A stretch of 64,000 nucleotides of DNA from Planctomicrobium sp051465645 (GTDB taxonomy: Bacteria > Planctomycetota > Planctomycetia > Planctomycetales > Planctomycetaceae). Where the stretch lies: positions 2,232,001 through 2,296,000 of the forward strand of contig NZ_CP195790.1 in assembly GCF_051465645.1 (NCBI RefSeq). The letters run 5' to 3'. Below the pieces are notes generated by a model. It did not search any database and had not been told where the DNA came from. It saw nothing but the letters and a program-made list of their open reading frames with translations. This document shows, one piece after another, positions 8,730-17,586 of the stretch (its first letter is position 1; every line of letters starts with the position of its first letter). The translations under genes and the position numbers were made by a program.

Positions 8730-8763
8730 GACCGTTTGTAAACCACATCGTTTACAAACGGTC
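8730..8763. repeat. 13-bp perfect inverted repeat after rbfA
   Basis: GACCGTTTGTAAA (8730-8742) is perfectly complementary to TTTACAAACGGTC (8751-8763) with an 8-nt loop. It begins 13 nt after the rbfA stop. There is no T-tract on either side, so it may be a factor-assisted terminator, an mRNA 3'-end stabiliser or a protein-binding site. Confidence 0.7.
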
Positions 8764-8908
8764 GTCTGGACATCATGTGATGGAGACTGCTTGAGTCGTT
8801 GCGATGCTCCAGCCGGTCGTCAGATTTTAACGGGTCAGGTCTCAACATCAGGCCAAAAACCTGCAGAGACGTATCAAATCACAATGACATTAGCATCGGG
8901 AGGCATTG

Positions 8909-9835
8909 ATGCCTGCCAAATCCCTTAAGGCAGCAGACAAACAGACGATCTTGAAAAAGCTCGTCACTGAGATGAAGCGCCGATACGGTGGTTCGCTCCC
9001 AAAGCATTCCCACACTGCATTTGAAACATTGCTGTTTGCAGCCTGTCTGGAAGATAGCGGATACGAAGCTGCGGATGCGGCTTACTCACGACTGCTCGAC
9101 AGTTTCTTCGATCTGAATGAAGTTCGTGTCAGCTCTGTTGCCGAAGTTCAGCAGGCCTTGGGTGAAGTCGCTCACGCCGACTGGAAGGCGATGCGAATTC
9201 GTGAAGCACTGCAATTCATCTTTGAAAAGCAGTACTCCTTTGATCTTGAGTTTCTGAAGCGAAAAACGCAGGAGCAAGGGACCAAAGAACTCGCGCTGAT
9301 CCCACACCAGTCTGCATTCATCCGTAACTTCACGATTCAGCAGGTTCTCGGGGCACACATTATCCCCGTCGACAATACGATCCTGAAGTTGTTGATCTGG
9401 CTGGGTCTGGTTGACTCCAAGTGTGACGAAGAAACAGCTGGAGAAGAGTTGAAGTCTGGAATCAAGAAGCCAGATGCTCCACTGCTCTGTATGTTGCTCA
9501 AGGCAACAGCTGTCGATCCGGAGTTGATCGAGCACTTCGCTGACGGTCCAGATGAAGACAATCTGGATCCGTTTGATGCTCCGCAACGTCTGGCTGATCT
9601 CTTCAAGAATCCAAAGAAGAAGAAAAAGCCAGTCCCCAAAGCTGCACCAGCCAAGAGTACCAAGGCCGCACCTGCAGCGCCTGCTTCCAAGAAAGTGGAA
9701 GCGAAAGCTGTCAGTCTGAAGAAGCCGGTCAAGAAGGCGACAGCATCACGTCCAGTTGCGACGAAAGCTGCTGCACCGAATCGCAAAGTGACGAAGAAGG
9801 TCCCGAAGAAAACCAAAAGCAAACGTTCGAAGTAA
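8909..9835 (+). CDS. HhH-GPD (endonuclease III-like) protein with lysine-rich histone-like tail
   Basis: The ATG at 8909 follows GGGAGG (8898-8903) and gives 308 residues. Residues 1-215 look like the helix-hairpin-helix DNA glycosylase fold: KHSHTAFETLLFAACLEDSG resembles the N-terminal part of Nth, and IPVDNTILKLLIWLGL matches the segment carrying the catalytic Asp. The hairpin that normally reads LPGVGxKTA is LIPHQSAFI here, so the glycine turn and catalytic Lys are missing. No Cys motif for a 4Fe-4S cluster follows. Residues about 230-308 are a Lys/Ala/Pro-rich tail like histone H1, which should bind DNA non-specifically. A single-gene unit with a strong terminator downstream. It is probably a DNA-binding or repair-related protein; activity as a glycosylase is doubtful. 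Confidence 0.7.
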   Translation: MPAKSLKAADKQTILKKLVTEMKRRYGGSLPKHSHTAFETLLFAACLEDSGYEAADAAYSRLLDSFFDLNEVRVSSVAEVQQALGEVAHADWKAMRIREALQFIFEKQYSFDLEFLKRKTQEQGTKELALIPHQSAFIRNFTIQQVLGAHIIPVDNTILKLLIWLGLVDSKCDEETAGEELKSGIKKPDAPLLCMLLKATAVDPELIEHFADGPDEDNLDPFDAPQRLADLFKNPKKKKKPVPKAAPAKSTKAAPAAPASKKVEAKAVSLKKPVKKATASRPVATKAAAPNRKVTKKVPKKTKSKRSK

Positions 9836-9878
9836 CCAGAGCGATTTCGCCTGCTCATCGAACTTAATGCACGTATTC

Positions 9879-9928
9879 AAGCAGATGCCAGTGGGTCATT
9901 TTGATCCGTACTGGCATCTGCTTTTTTT
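9879..9928 (+). terminator. intrinsic terminator after the HhH-GPD gene
   Basis: A 14-bp perfect stem, AAGCAGATGCCAGT (9879-9892) with ACTGGCATCTGCTT (9910-9923), runs into a seven-T tract (9922-9928). It lies 44 nt after the stop. Confidence 0.9.
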
Positions 9929-10214
9929 GTCGGCATCAAGCAGCCGTATTGCCTGCTATTCCCGTTTTCTGCATTTTGTCAGAAGGCGTCTCTCTCGTAA
10001 TCTGTGTTGACCTGTTCCGGTATTTCTTGCCACACTGACGACGATTCCATCGGCTGAGTCAATCTGCTTCGCCGATCGTGAAAGCGGTTCCGGAAATGAT
10101 GTGGCATTTCTGACACACGGAATTCAGCCATTTGCCTCACGAGGCGGTGGCTATGCGACCACATGTGAGACCATCGGTCCGGCCGACCTGGCAATTGACG
10201 CTCATGGAGGAGCG

Positions 10215-11171
10215 ATGACATTCAAAGACGTTCGCTGGCGTGGAGAATATCTGGCGTTTCGTGCCTTTGCGTGTCTGATCGAAGTGCTCTCCCCCCGACA
10301 GACCTGCCGAGCCGCTCATTTTCTTGCATGGCTATTCACACGTGTCTTACCCAAGAAGTTGAGCCGCTATAACGTGGCCTTCGACAACATCCGCGACTCA
10401 TTTCAAGGTGAGCTCAACCCACGTCAAATCGATCAGATGATCTATGACATGTGGGTGCATCTTTTCCGTCTGGTTGCCGAAATCATTCAGTTCCCCAGAA
10501 AATTCCATCGGCAGACGTTCCGAGAAATTGTCACGTTTCGCAATCGTGCGATCTGCGTGAATGCCCTGCTCTCTGGACGTCCCGTCTTTCTGGTTGGCGG
10601 TCACTTCGGAAACTGGGAAGCAACACTCATCACGTTCGGACATTTTGGATTTCGTCTGGGGATGGTCGCCAGAAAACTGGATAACCCCTATCTCCACAAC
10701 TGGTTCAAGAGGACCAGGGAATGTACCGGCCATCAATTATTATTGAAGGACGGCGGCTGGGACGGAATGACAGAGATTCTTTCCGCAGGCGGTAACCTGG
10801 CATTGATGTGCGATCAGGACGCAGGAAAACGAGGGGTCTTCGTGAACTTCTTCGGACGCCCCGCTTCAACTTTCCGATCGATTGCACTGCTGGCTCTGGA
10901 ACACAAAGCGCTTATCGTTGTTGGTTACGGTCGCCGCTTACCAGACGATTTCGAGAACAGCCGTTGGGCTCAGTTTGAAATTGGCTGCGAAGATGTGATC
11001 GACGTCACAGACATCGATGTAGAAGACGAGGTTCACTACATCACACAGCGGTACAGTGAAGCGTTGGAACGTGCGATTCGCCGCTCGCCAGAACAATACT
11101 TCTGGGTCCATCGTCGCTGGAAAACCCCGCCTCGACAAAAGTCAGCTTCGCTGCAGAAGAAAGCCGGATAA
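10215..11171 (+). CDS. LpxL/HtrB-family lysophospholipid/lipid A acyltransferase
   Basis: Members of this family transfer a fatty acyl chain to lipid A precursors or related lipids at the inner membrane. The ATG at 10215 has GGAGGAG at 10206-10212 and gives 318 residues; the frame stays open back to 10101 but without a ribosome site. A hydrophobic N-terminal segment (about 12-45) is a likely membrane anchor. The catalytic H-x4-E motif is visible in GGHFGNWE (about residue 130), followed by a region with DNPYLHNWFKRTRE and the conserved CDQDAGKRGVFVNFFG block. The C-terminal PEQYFWVHRRWKTPP matches the family end motif. No lpx genes are adjacent, so the exact acceptor is unknown. The 9929-10214 spacer shows nothing else. 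Confidence 0.85.
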   Translation: MTFKDVRWRGEYLAFRAFACLIEVLSPRQTCRAAHFLAWLFTRVLPKKLSRYNVAFDNIRDSFQGELNPRQIDQMIYDMWVHLFRLVAEIIQFPRKFHRQTFREIVTFRNRAICVNALLSGRPVFLVGGHFGNWEATLITFGHFGFRLGMVARKLDNPYLHNWFKRTRECTGHQLLLKDGGWDGMTEILSAGGNLALMCDQDAGKRGVFVNFFGRPASTFRSIALLALEHKALIVVGYGRRLPDDFENSRWAQFEIGCEDVIDVTDIDVEDEVHYITQRYSEALERAIRRSPEQYFWVHRRWKTPPRQKSASLQKKAG

Positions 11172-11191
11172 CTGACTGCATACTCTCGATT

Positions 11192-11245
11192 AACAAGCAA
11201 AGGGAGATCATCACTGACTGTGACGATCTCCCTTTGCTTGTTTTC
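11192..11245 (+). terminator. very strong intrinsic terminator after the acyltransferase gene
   Basis: An 18-bp perfect stem, AACAAGCAAAGGGAGATC (11192-11209) with its complement at 11225-11242, has a 15-nt loop and is followed by TTTT. It begins 21 nt after the stop. Confidence 0.9.
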
Positions 11246-11321
11246 GACTGGCAATTCAGGTCTGCCAATTTCTTAGGCTGACAGCATTCGCTGCCAGGGA
11301 ACGGACGGGTATGTCACCGGT

Positions 11322-12023
11322 TTAAAAGAATCCGCCGCCGCCACCGCCCCCACCACCGTTGTTGCCATTGTTGTTAAACCCATTGTTTCCGGTGTTGCCG
11401 ATGTACTGATAGAAAGTCGATTGCCCTGGTTGAGACCAGAAGCCGGGTCCGTACGCAGTCCCGACAACTGTTCGCTGTTGGGCATCAAGGTTCCCAAGAT
11501 CATAGAGAACCTGAGCAATCAGGTTGCGGCGAAGAGCATCCAGTTCCGGATCAGCATTGTTCGGCTCCCGTTCAATCAACACTGGAAACGGAGCACTTCG
11601 CATTCTTGCAGCGATCTCTAGAACGCGATCTTTTCCATCCGGCGTCAGTTCCGCAGTCTGCCCGACGAAATTCATGCGATACAGGATGAAATCGGCCGCT
11701 TCAGCATTCGTCTGCATGACTTGATCATGAGCACGAACCGTGCTTCCCAATGGCAGTGTCTGAGGCACCGCATTGGTCGTCCGATGAAAAAGTCCCCACA
11801 ACTTGCCGCCATGTCCCCCACCACAACAGGACTTGCACTTTCCGCAAGGACTGGAGTGAGAACAGACTGGTTTCGTCTGACATTCGGTGTCTGGACAGGC
11901 CGCCTTCTTTCCAAACGGGAAACTCAATCCGCCAGCGGATGAGTCATGCACAAGGCTTCCGACAATCGCGCCAGAGACGGAGAGAACTCCCAGCAATCGG
12001 GAAAACTGTTTGTTCGGATTCAT
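11322..12023 (-). CDS. exported OmpA-like-fold protein with Cys-rich N-terminus and poly-Gly tail
   Basis: A 233-residue protein. Residues 1-30 are a signal peptide (Lys/Arg, then a hydrophobic core, then SSAGG). Residues about 38-72 hold a compact cysteine-rich block (CPDTEC, KPVC, SPCGKCKSCCGGG). Residues about 100-195 resemble an OmpA/MotB-like periplasmic domain: LTPDGKDRVLEIAARM, then PVLIE, then LDALRRNLIAQVLYDLG. The C-terminus is an Asn/Gly tail ending in nine consecutive Gly and two Phe. It lies downstream of the secretin on the same strand, 130 nt apart, and may be an outer-membrane or periplasmic partner. Family membership is inferred from pattern only. Confidence 0.6.
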   Translation of the reverse strand: MNPNKQFSRLLGVLSVSGAIVGSLVHDSSAGGLSFPFGKKAACPDTECQTKPVCSHSSPCGKCKSCCGGGHGGKLWGLFHRTTNAVPQTLPLGSTVRAHDQVMQTNAEAADFILYRMNFVGQTAELTPDGKDRVLEIAARMRSAPFPVLIEREPNNADPELDALRRNLIAQVLYDLGNLDAQQRTVVGTAYGPGFWSQPGQSTFYQYIGNTGNNGFNNNGNNGGGGGGGGGFF

Positions 12024-12153
12024 CTCAATCCCCCTGAACTGGTTCGACTGTCATGGTGCTGACGTCATACTGCGATATTGAAAGGGCGTTGGAATTGCGC
12101 CCGGCAGCAGTTCGCACCGCGTTGGGACGTCGATCGTTTTCTGGACGTTGTCG

Positions 12154-14175
12154 TTATCGAGTGGATGGACGCTGTTGTGGCTTCTGAGCAGAAGTCTGCT
12201 GTACCTGACCTGATCGCTGCTGATCATTCGCGTTTGCTCCCGGCATTGGAACCGGTTCCATCAGTTGCCCAGGACCACCCTGATTCGGCACTGGTCCATA
12301 CCCCTGCGGTATCGGCTGGCCAGGCTGTGGGCCTAGCTGTGGAGCAAATTGAGGATCTCCCTGCGGTCCACCCGGGCCATAGACTCCGTTTGGATATGGC
12401 CCCTGAGCTCCACCTGTCGCACCAGGTGCGATCTGAGGCGTTGCCGTATTTGGATTGAAGTAGTTGTATCCAACATCCTGACCGTACGGTTGACCGTTTC
12501 CATAAGGCAGTAACTGGTAGTTCCCCAGGTCTGCATTGCCTTCGATTCGGTTGTACTTAAAGAAGTCGTGATCGTTTGGATGAGTCGAGTACCAGCCTGG
12601 CAAAGGTGGAACCTGATCAGCATCCATCGGACGCACGATTTCAGGGGTCACGATAATCAACATTTCCGATTCGTCTTCCGTGGCCTTCTTCGCATTGAAG
12701 AGCCATGTTCCGACGACAGGGATCTCACCGAGGAATGGAACGCGTGTCACTTCCGCCGATTCACGACGAGAAAACACACCCCCTAGTGAAATGGATTGCC
12801 CTTCGCGAAGTTCCACTCGAGTCTGCACGCGTCGCACATTGACTCCGGGAATTCCACCGACAGAGTTTCCACTGTTCAACTGGCTGACCTCTGGAACAAT
12901 TTCCAGTCGAATCAGATCGTTGTCGAGCAATGTTGGAGTACAGATAATTGACGTACCGTAACCACGGAACGATGTCTGTTGTCCCTGAGCACCACCGACA
13001 CCAACAATAGTTGGCACCGCGAATTCTCCGCCAGACAGGAACGCAGCCGGTTCTCCGCTGAGTGTCACAAGACGAGCATCATCGAGGATCTTTGCGACCC
13101 CGTGCGATGCCAGCAAATCGACCGCAATAATGAGGTTTCCACTATCGAACACGCCGGTCAGGTTTGGAGCTCCTCCCGCCATGGATGAACCGATGATGGC
13201 CGCAGATCCGTTGATCGCAGCACGCCAGTCCACCCCCAACCGTCGGAGTTGAGAACGCTGAATTTCAGCGGTCCGGACATTGATCATGATCTGGAATTCG
13301 CCGGGCAGACGCAGTTCATCGACGATGAACCATGAGTTGAAATCGTTCCCGATTCCACCGCCGTTCATCCCACCCTGAAAACCGCCTGCACCGTTATTCC
13401 CGAACCCACCACCGCCGTTCAGGCCGTTCCCGAAATCGCCTCCGTTCAGAAAACCTTCCTGAGCAATCACTTCTCCGCGAATCAGATTCATAATGTTCGC
13501 GGCTTCTTCGGCATCACGTGCCTGTCCGCGAACGATGATCTTGCGCGAGATCGGAATCAGATAGACCTTGCTGTTCGGATACAGCAAAGACAGCTTCCGC
13601 TCGATGCGGCCGTAGTTCAGATTTCGCTGTTCATCGAGGTCCGGGTCTCGAACCACCGTCACAACGTACATCAGCGGTTGTTCCTGGCCTTCAAACCACA
13701 GCCAGAGATCAGTGGATCCGAGTCCTTGACCAATCAGCGAAATCTCTGTCGGGCTGAACTGCACAACATCCAGCAACTGTGTGTCAGACCAGGCAATTCG
13801 ACGGATCGGATTACGGGTGACAATCAGCTGACTGCGATGATTAATAACCTCAAGCTTCTCTTCCGCCTTTGGCATCGCTTCAATGCGATTGTCCAGCGGC
13901 CGCCGAGGATCCAATGATAACTGGACCTGTTGAACAGGCGGCATTGCCTCGCCGGTGTGCATCCCGGGACGCTGTACCTGAATGCTCTGATGCTGTGTTA
14001 CGCCGTATGCCGGAACCTGCAGACTGTTCTGCTGAGCATGCGCAACCCCAGTGATCGAACTGGTTGTTAGAGCCAATCCCGTTACTAATGACCTGACCGA
14101 CTTTGCAGACAGGGAGTCAGAGAGCTTCCGGAAAACCGTATGCGCAGTCCGGGCTCTGGTATTCTTGATCGACAT
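12154..14175 (-). CDS. secretin of the CpaC/RcpA (type II/III secretion) family
   Basis: Secretins form the gated outer-membrane ring of type II/III secretion or Tad pilus machines. The ATG at 14175 has CAGGAG upstream on the minus strand and gives 673 residues with a signal peptide ending in Ala-His-Ala (about residue 47). Residues about 105-190 match the CpaC N-terminal pilus-assembly/BON region (QLIVTRNPIRRIAWSDTQLLDVV). A Gly/Asn/Phe-rich low-complexity stretch (about 247-280) interrupts it. The secretin core runs about 285-525, with RTAEIQRSQLRRLGVDW, VELREGQSISLGGVF, VPFLGEIPVVGTWLF and ESEMLIIVTPEIVRP. The last 130 residues are Gln/Pro/Gly-rich. No ATPase, prepilin or other machinery gene lies nearby apart from the small exported protein downstream. 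Confidence 0.9.
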   Translation of the reverse strand: MSIKNTRARTAHTVFRKLSDSLSAKSVRSLVTGLALTTSSITGVAHAQQNSLQVPAYGVTQHQSIQVQRPGMHTGEAMPPVQQVQLSLDPRRPLDNRIEAMPKAEEKLEVINHRSQLIVTRNPIRRIAWSDTQLLDVVQFSPTEISLIGQGLGSTDLWLWFEGQEQPLMYVVTVVRDPDLDEQRNLNYGRIERKLSLLYPNSKVYLIPISRKIIVRGQARDAEEAANIMNLIRGEVIAQEGFLNGGDFGNGLNGGGGFGNNGAGGFQGGMNGGGIGNDFNSWFIVDELRLPGEFQIMINVRTAEIQRSQLRRLGVDWRAAINGSAAIIGSSMAGGAPNLTGVFDSGNLIIAVDLLASHGVAKILDDARLVTLSGEPAAFLSGGEFAVPTIVGVGGAQGQQTSFRGYGTSIICTPTLLDNDLIRLEIVPEVSQLNSGNSVGGIPGVNVRRVQTRVELREGQSISLGGVFSRRESAEVTRVPFLGEIPVVGTWLFNAKKATEDESEMLIIVTPEIVRPMDADQVPPLPGWYSTHPNDHDFFKYNRIEGNADLGNYQLLPYGNGQPYGQDVGYNYFNPNTATPQIAPGATGGAQGPYPNGVYGPGGPQGDPQFAPQLGPQPGQPIPQGYGPVPNQGGPGQLMEPVPMPGANANDQQRSGQVQQTSAQKPQQRPSTR

Positions 14176-14735
14176 CCAATGTCGCTCCTGTCATCGAGTA
14201 GCTGTTTCACCCGTCCGAATGGACTGGCCTGACTACTCACGCTCCCCTAAAGCAGCCCATCCTGAGCTACTCACCTACTATTGGATGCGGCCTATCGGGT
14301 CGCGCGACATTCCGTCGCACCCCGACCATGAGACCTGGAGCATCCCCCCGATCAGTTCTATCGTCGAAGTGCGAGAGCGGAATTCAAACAAATGGGTACG
14401 CGAAATACAGTTTGTGCAGCTGAATCACATTGAATCGGAACTCCCGATCAGAGAGTTAGTTGCATGCGCACCGTTCCTAGCGGCAATTCCGATCAGTTTT
14501 TTCGCATTCATCCGTAAGATGGGAAAACCTTGCGGAAAATGACATGCGGTTGATGGTTGAACACCGGAAAAACGGACTCTCTTGCAAATGGATTTCAAGA
14601 AGCTGACTGGCACCAATTCGTCCAGCCACTTCTGAAATCACACCTCATTGCGTGTCGCCGGGGAAAGCATTTCGGAGCGAGAATCAGACACAGAGCACGG
14701 ACAAGGGAAGAAAATGAATCAGTGAGAAATCTGAA
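14176..14735. other. 560-nt spacer upstream of the secretin gene
   Basis: The stretch must hold the secretin promoter (minus strand) and the 3' end of the VWA protein transcript. I found no convincing ORF, hairpin with T-tract or repeat. A plus-strand frame (14051-14542) overlaps the secretin start antisense and looks like chance. Confidence 0.45.
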
Positions 14736-15842
14736 TCACTTCCCCTTACCAAGAAAGGTGCGAATCGAATCATAGATCGCGTCTTTATTCGGAATCTCGC
14801 TCAGGATCAGGTTCTCATAGTCCTCCACAATCCTTCGGAGATCTTTGATGAATTCGCCGCTGCCATACGGACTTTCCACCTGTCCATAACAGAAGAGATT
14901 GCAGATAGGCAAAAGTTGCTCCTGCAGAAACAAAGAGCACTCTTTACTGTCCTCGCCCCAATTGTCGCCGTCTGAAAACTGGAAACAGTAAATGTTCCAG
15001 TCCGCAGGCGGGAAATCACGCTGAATCACTTCTGCTGCGAGACGATACGCAGATGAAATCCGTGTGCCGCCAGATTCCCTGACACGATAGAACGTCTCTT
15101 CGTCAACTTCATGTGCGACAGCATCATGCACAACGTACCGGCGTTGAATACCGTCGAACTGGCTGCGTAACCAAGTATCAATCCAGAACGATTCGATACG
15201 GACAATTTCCTTCTGGTCGTCCGTCATCGAGCCGGAAACGTCCATCAAATAAAGAATCGCCGCATTGGTGTGCGGCTCATTAATGGTGGTCCAACTGCGG
15301 AAGCGCTCGTCATCCCGACTTGGAATAATCCGGGGTTGATGGGGGGCATACTCCCCACTGGCAATCTGCCGCTTCAAAGCCTCTTTGTATGTTCGTTTGA
15401 AATGGCGTAAGGAACTCGGCCCGGTTCGGGAGATCGTGTTGTATCGGTCCCGTTGAGACTTCAGAGAGTCCTGTCCCTTGGGGGTAATGAACGGGAGTTC
15501 CAGTTCCGTTCCCAGCATCTCTGCGAGTTCGTCGAAAGTCACCTCGACTTCGCGAACATGCTTTCCGGCATCGCTTCCAGCCTGCCCCTGACCATCCCCT
15601 TCTTCCTGTCCAGACCCGATTGATTCACCGACGTCACCTTCGCCCTGACCAGTTCCACCGGAACCTTTATCGCCATGCTGGAAGTGTGGAATATCGATAT
15701 TAGGGACGGGAATACTGACGGTCTCCCGTCCTTTGCGTCCCAGCATCTCACCATGAGTGATGTAGCGTCTCAGGTCTTTGCGAATCTTTCCGCGAACAAT
15801 TTCATTGAAACGCTGAAAGTCGCGATCGATTGACCGTGTCAC
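14736..15842 (-). CDS. YhbH/YeaH-like (DUF444) protein with a VWA domain
   Basis: The GTG at 15842 (368 residues) is set by a near-perfect ribosome site, AGGAGGT, at correct spacing. The protein begins with IDRDFQRFNEIVRGKIRKDLRRYI, typical of the YhbH/YeaH family. A Gly/Gln-rich acidic linker follows (about residues 55-95). A von Willebrand A-like domain then has the MIDAS motif DVSGSMT (about 200-206), and the C-terminus includes FCYGQVESPYG. In other bacteria this gene is usually linked to the kinase PrkA and to SpoVR, forming a stress-response module. Neither partner is in this window. Family assignment is strong; the role is inferred. Confidence 0.9.
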   Translation of the reverse strand: MTRSIDRDFQRFNEIVRGKIRKDLRRYITHGEMLGRKGRETVSIPVPNIDIPHFQHGDKGSGGTGQGEGDVGESIGSGQEEGDGQGQAGSDAGKHVREVEVTFDELAEMLGTELELPFITPKGQDSLKSQRDRYNTISRTGPSSLRHFKRTYKEALKRQIASGEYAPHQPRIIPSRDDERFRSWTTINEPHTNAAILYLMDVSGSMTDDQKEIVRIESFWIDTWLRSQFDGIQRRYVVHDAVAHEVDEETFYRVRESGGTRISSAYRLAAEVIQRDFPPADWNIYCFQFSDGDNWGEDSKECSLFLQEQLLPICNLFCYGQVESPYGSGEFIKDLRRIVEDYENLILSEIPNKDAIYDSIRTFLGKGK

Positions 15843-16188
15843 AGGATACCTCCTGTTTTAGACCAGTGTTCCCCGATCTGAATAGCAGTCATACCGACGC
15901 AATTATATCCAGCCACTTTGAACGCAGTCAGGACCAGTCTGAGCGAAATTACCGGGACATCATCGAATTCGCAGTGATTCCAACCGATTCCTTCGCGTTT
16001 TCTGTTTGCGAATGCACAAAGTGATCACAGAACTCTGATTGACACTGAACAAAGTTATGGCACCATGAATCGGTCAGGTTCGTCACGCAACCGGTATTTC
16101 TCATTCCCATCTGTGGAATCCCAGTTGCAAGCGACTCAGCGCTTAGAGGCTTAAAACACAGGCACCTCATCCTGCACGGGCGGCGTTC
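15843..16188. other. divergent intergenic region
   Basis: The spacer separates the minus-strand VWA gene from the plus-strand oxidoreductase. It should hold promoters for both. No clear -35/-10 pair, operator or small ORF was recognised. Confidence 0.4.
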
Positions 16189-16197
16189 GTGGGCAGT

Positions 16198-17295
16198 ATG
16201 AACGACAGGATCGTGATGATCCGGGAACAAACAACCGTGACCAATTCAACGATTCAGAATTCGTCAAGCATTCAAACCTTTCCGGCGGTCGTCTGTTCAC
16301 GACATGGAAATCCTTCGGAAGTTTCTCACATTGAACAGCGGACGATCCCTACTCCCAAGGCCGGTCAAGTACTTGTCCGAATGCTTGCCGCTCCCATCAA
16401 TCCATCCGACTACCTCTTTATTCGTGGGGATTATGGAATCGGCCCCAACCTCCCGGGTGTTCCCGGATTTGAAGGTGTCGGCATCGTCGAGAAAGTTGGG
16501 TCCGGCTGGCTGAGTCGAGGTCTGATCGGTGCAAGAGTTGCCGTTCTCTCCGAGCAAGGGGGGACTTGGGCAAACTACTGTGTCACATCAGCAAAGACCG
16601 TAATTCCGCTTCCGAAAGAACTCACCGACGATCAGGCCGCATCCTTTTTCATCAATCCTGCCAGCGCATACCTGCTGACTCGCGTGCTCTTGCCGGTTCC
16701 ACTAGGTAACTGGATTATGCAATCTGCCGCGGCGTCATCTCTTGGACGGATGGTGATTCGGCTGGGAAGACATTTCAATTTTCGAACGATCAACATTGTC
16801 CGCAAGCAAAGTCAGGTCGCTGAGCTGAAAGAACTTGGGGCGAACGCCGTCATTGTCGCGAACGAACAAACAACGCCAGAGGAATTTCATAAGAAAATCC
16901 GTCAGATCTGCCTGGGAACGTTCCCAAAATTCGCAATCGATCCGGTGGGCGGACACATCGGAAGTCTCATGCTCCATTCACTTGGTCAGAATGGGCAAAT
17001 GCAGGTGTTTGCGTCGCTGTCCGATCGCCCAATTTGCATTCATCCGCGCGAGATCGTGGTTAAAAACCTGAAAATCGAAGGTTTTCTGTTGAACCGAACC
17101 GTGGAGCAATTCTCGTTCAGACAGAAAGTCAAACTGGTTCGCGCCCTCAGTCGACTTCATGTCCAAGGCGTCTTTGGAGTCGAGAACTTCCGACGTTTTC
17201 CACTTTCCCAATTGAACTCTGCTCTGGCAACGACGGAGTCCGCTCCCGGGGGAGTCAAAGTGATTCTGGCGCCGACTTCGAACTCGACCACCTGA
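16198..17295 (+). CDS. MDR-superfamily NADPH oxidoreductase (quinone reductase / enoyl reductase type)
   Basis: This is a zinc-free medium-chain dehydrogenase/reductase similar to quinone oxidoreductase or mitochondrial-type 2-enoyl thioester reductase. Starts are possible at GTG 16189, ATG 16198 or ATG 16216; the last has AGGA at 16207-16210. The GroES-like N-terminal part shows GQVLVRMLAAPINPSDYLFIRGDYG and PGFEGVGIVEKVGSG. A Rossmann part follows from about residue 170 (QSAAASSLGRMVIRLG, then NIVRKQSQVAELKELGANAVI). The catalytic-zinc cysteine/histidine set of alcohol dehydrogenases is absent. Isolated gene; substrate unknown. Confidence 0.8.
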   Translation: MNDRIVMIREQTTVTNSTIQNSSSIQTFPAVVCSRHGNPSEVSHIEQRTIPTPKAGQVLVRMLAAPINPSDYLFIRGDYGIGPNLPGVPGFEGVGIVEKVGSGWLSRGLIGARVAVLSEQGGTWANYCVTSAKTVIPLPKELTDDQAASFFINPASAYLLTRVLLPVPLGNWIMQSAAASSLGRMVIRLGRHFNFRTINIVRKQSQVAELKELGANAVIVANEQTTPEEFHKKIRQICLGTFPKFAIDPVGGHIGSLMLHSLGQNGQMQVFASLSDRPICIHPREIVVKNLKIEGFLLNRTVEQFSFRQKVKLVRALSRLHVQGVFGVENFRRFPLSQLNSALATTESAPGGVKVILAPTSNSTT

Positions 17296-17586
17296 CGAGA
17301 AAAAGTCCCCTCCAACTGGCCAATACGACTCAAACTGCAACTGTCCGCTTCACAATGCGCCCGATTGTGGTTCGCATCTCATCCCGCCCATAACTAAACT
17401 AGGATGAAATTGGTTGTTTGTAGTCAACCGCGATGCCTCCTGATTTCTTGCCGGCGTCTCCCGTTGACTGAACTCAATTTGCTCCCATGCATTGTCAGGT
17501 CTCTTTCATCCATTGAAAGAAACTCACTAGCAATCTGTGGGGTAAATTTGCTTCAGTCCATAAAACAAGTCTGTTGAAGTTCTGTC

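Noticed and set aside
14051..14542. 163-codon plus-strand frame
   Set aside because: Its first part is antisense to the secretin start and no protein feature is visible.
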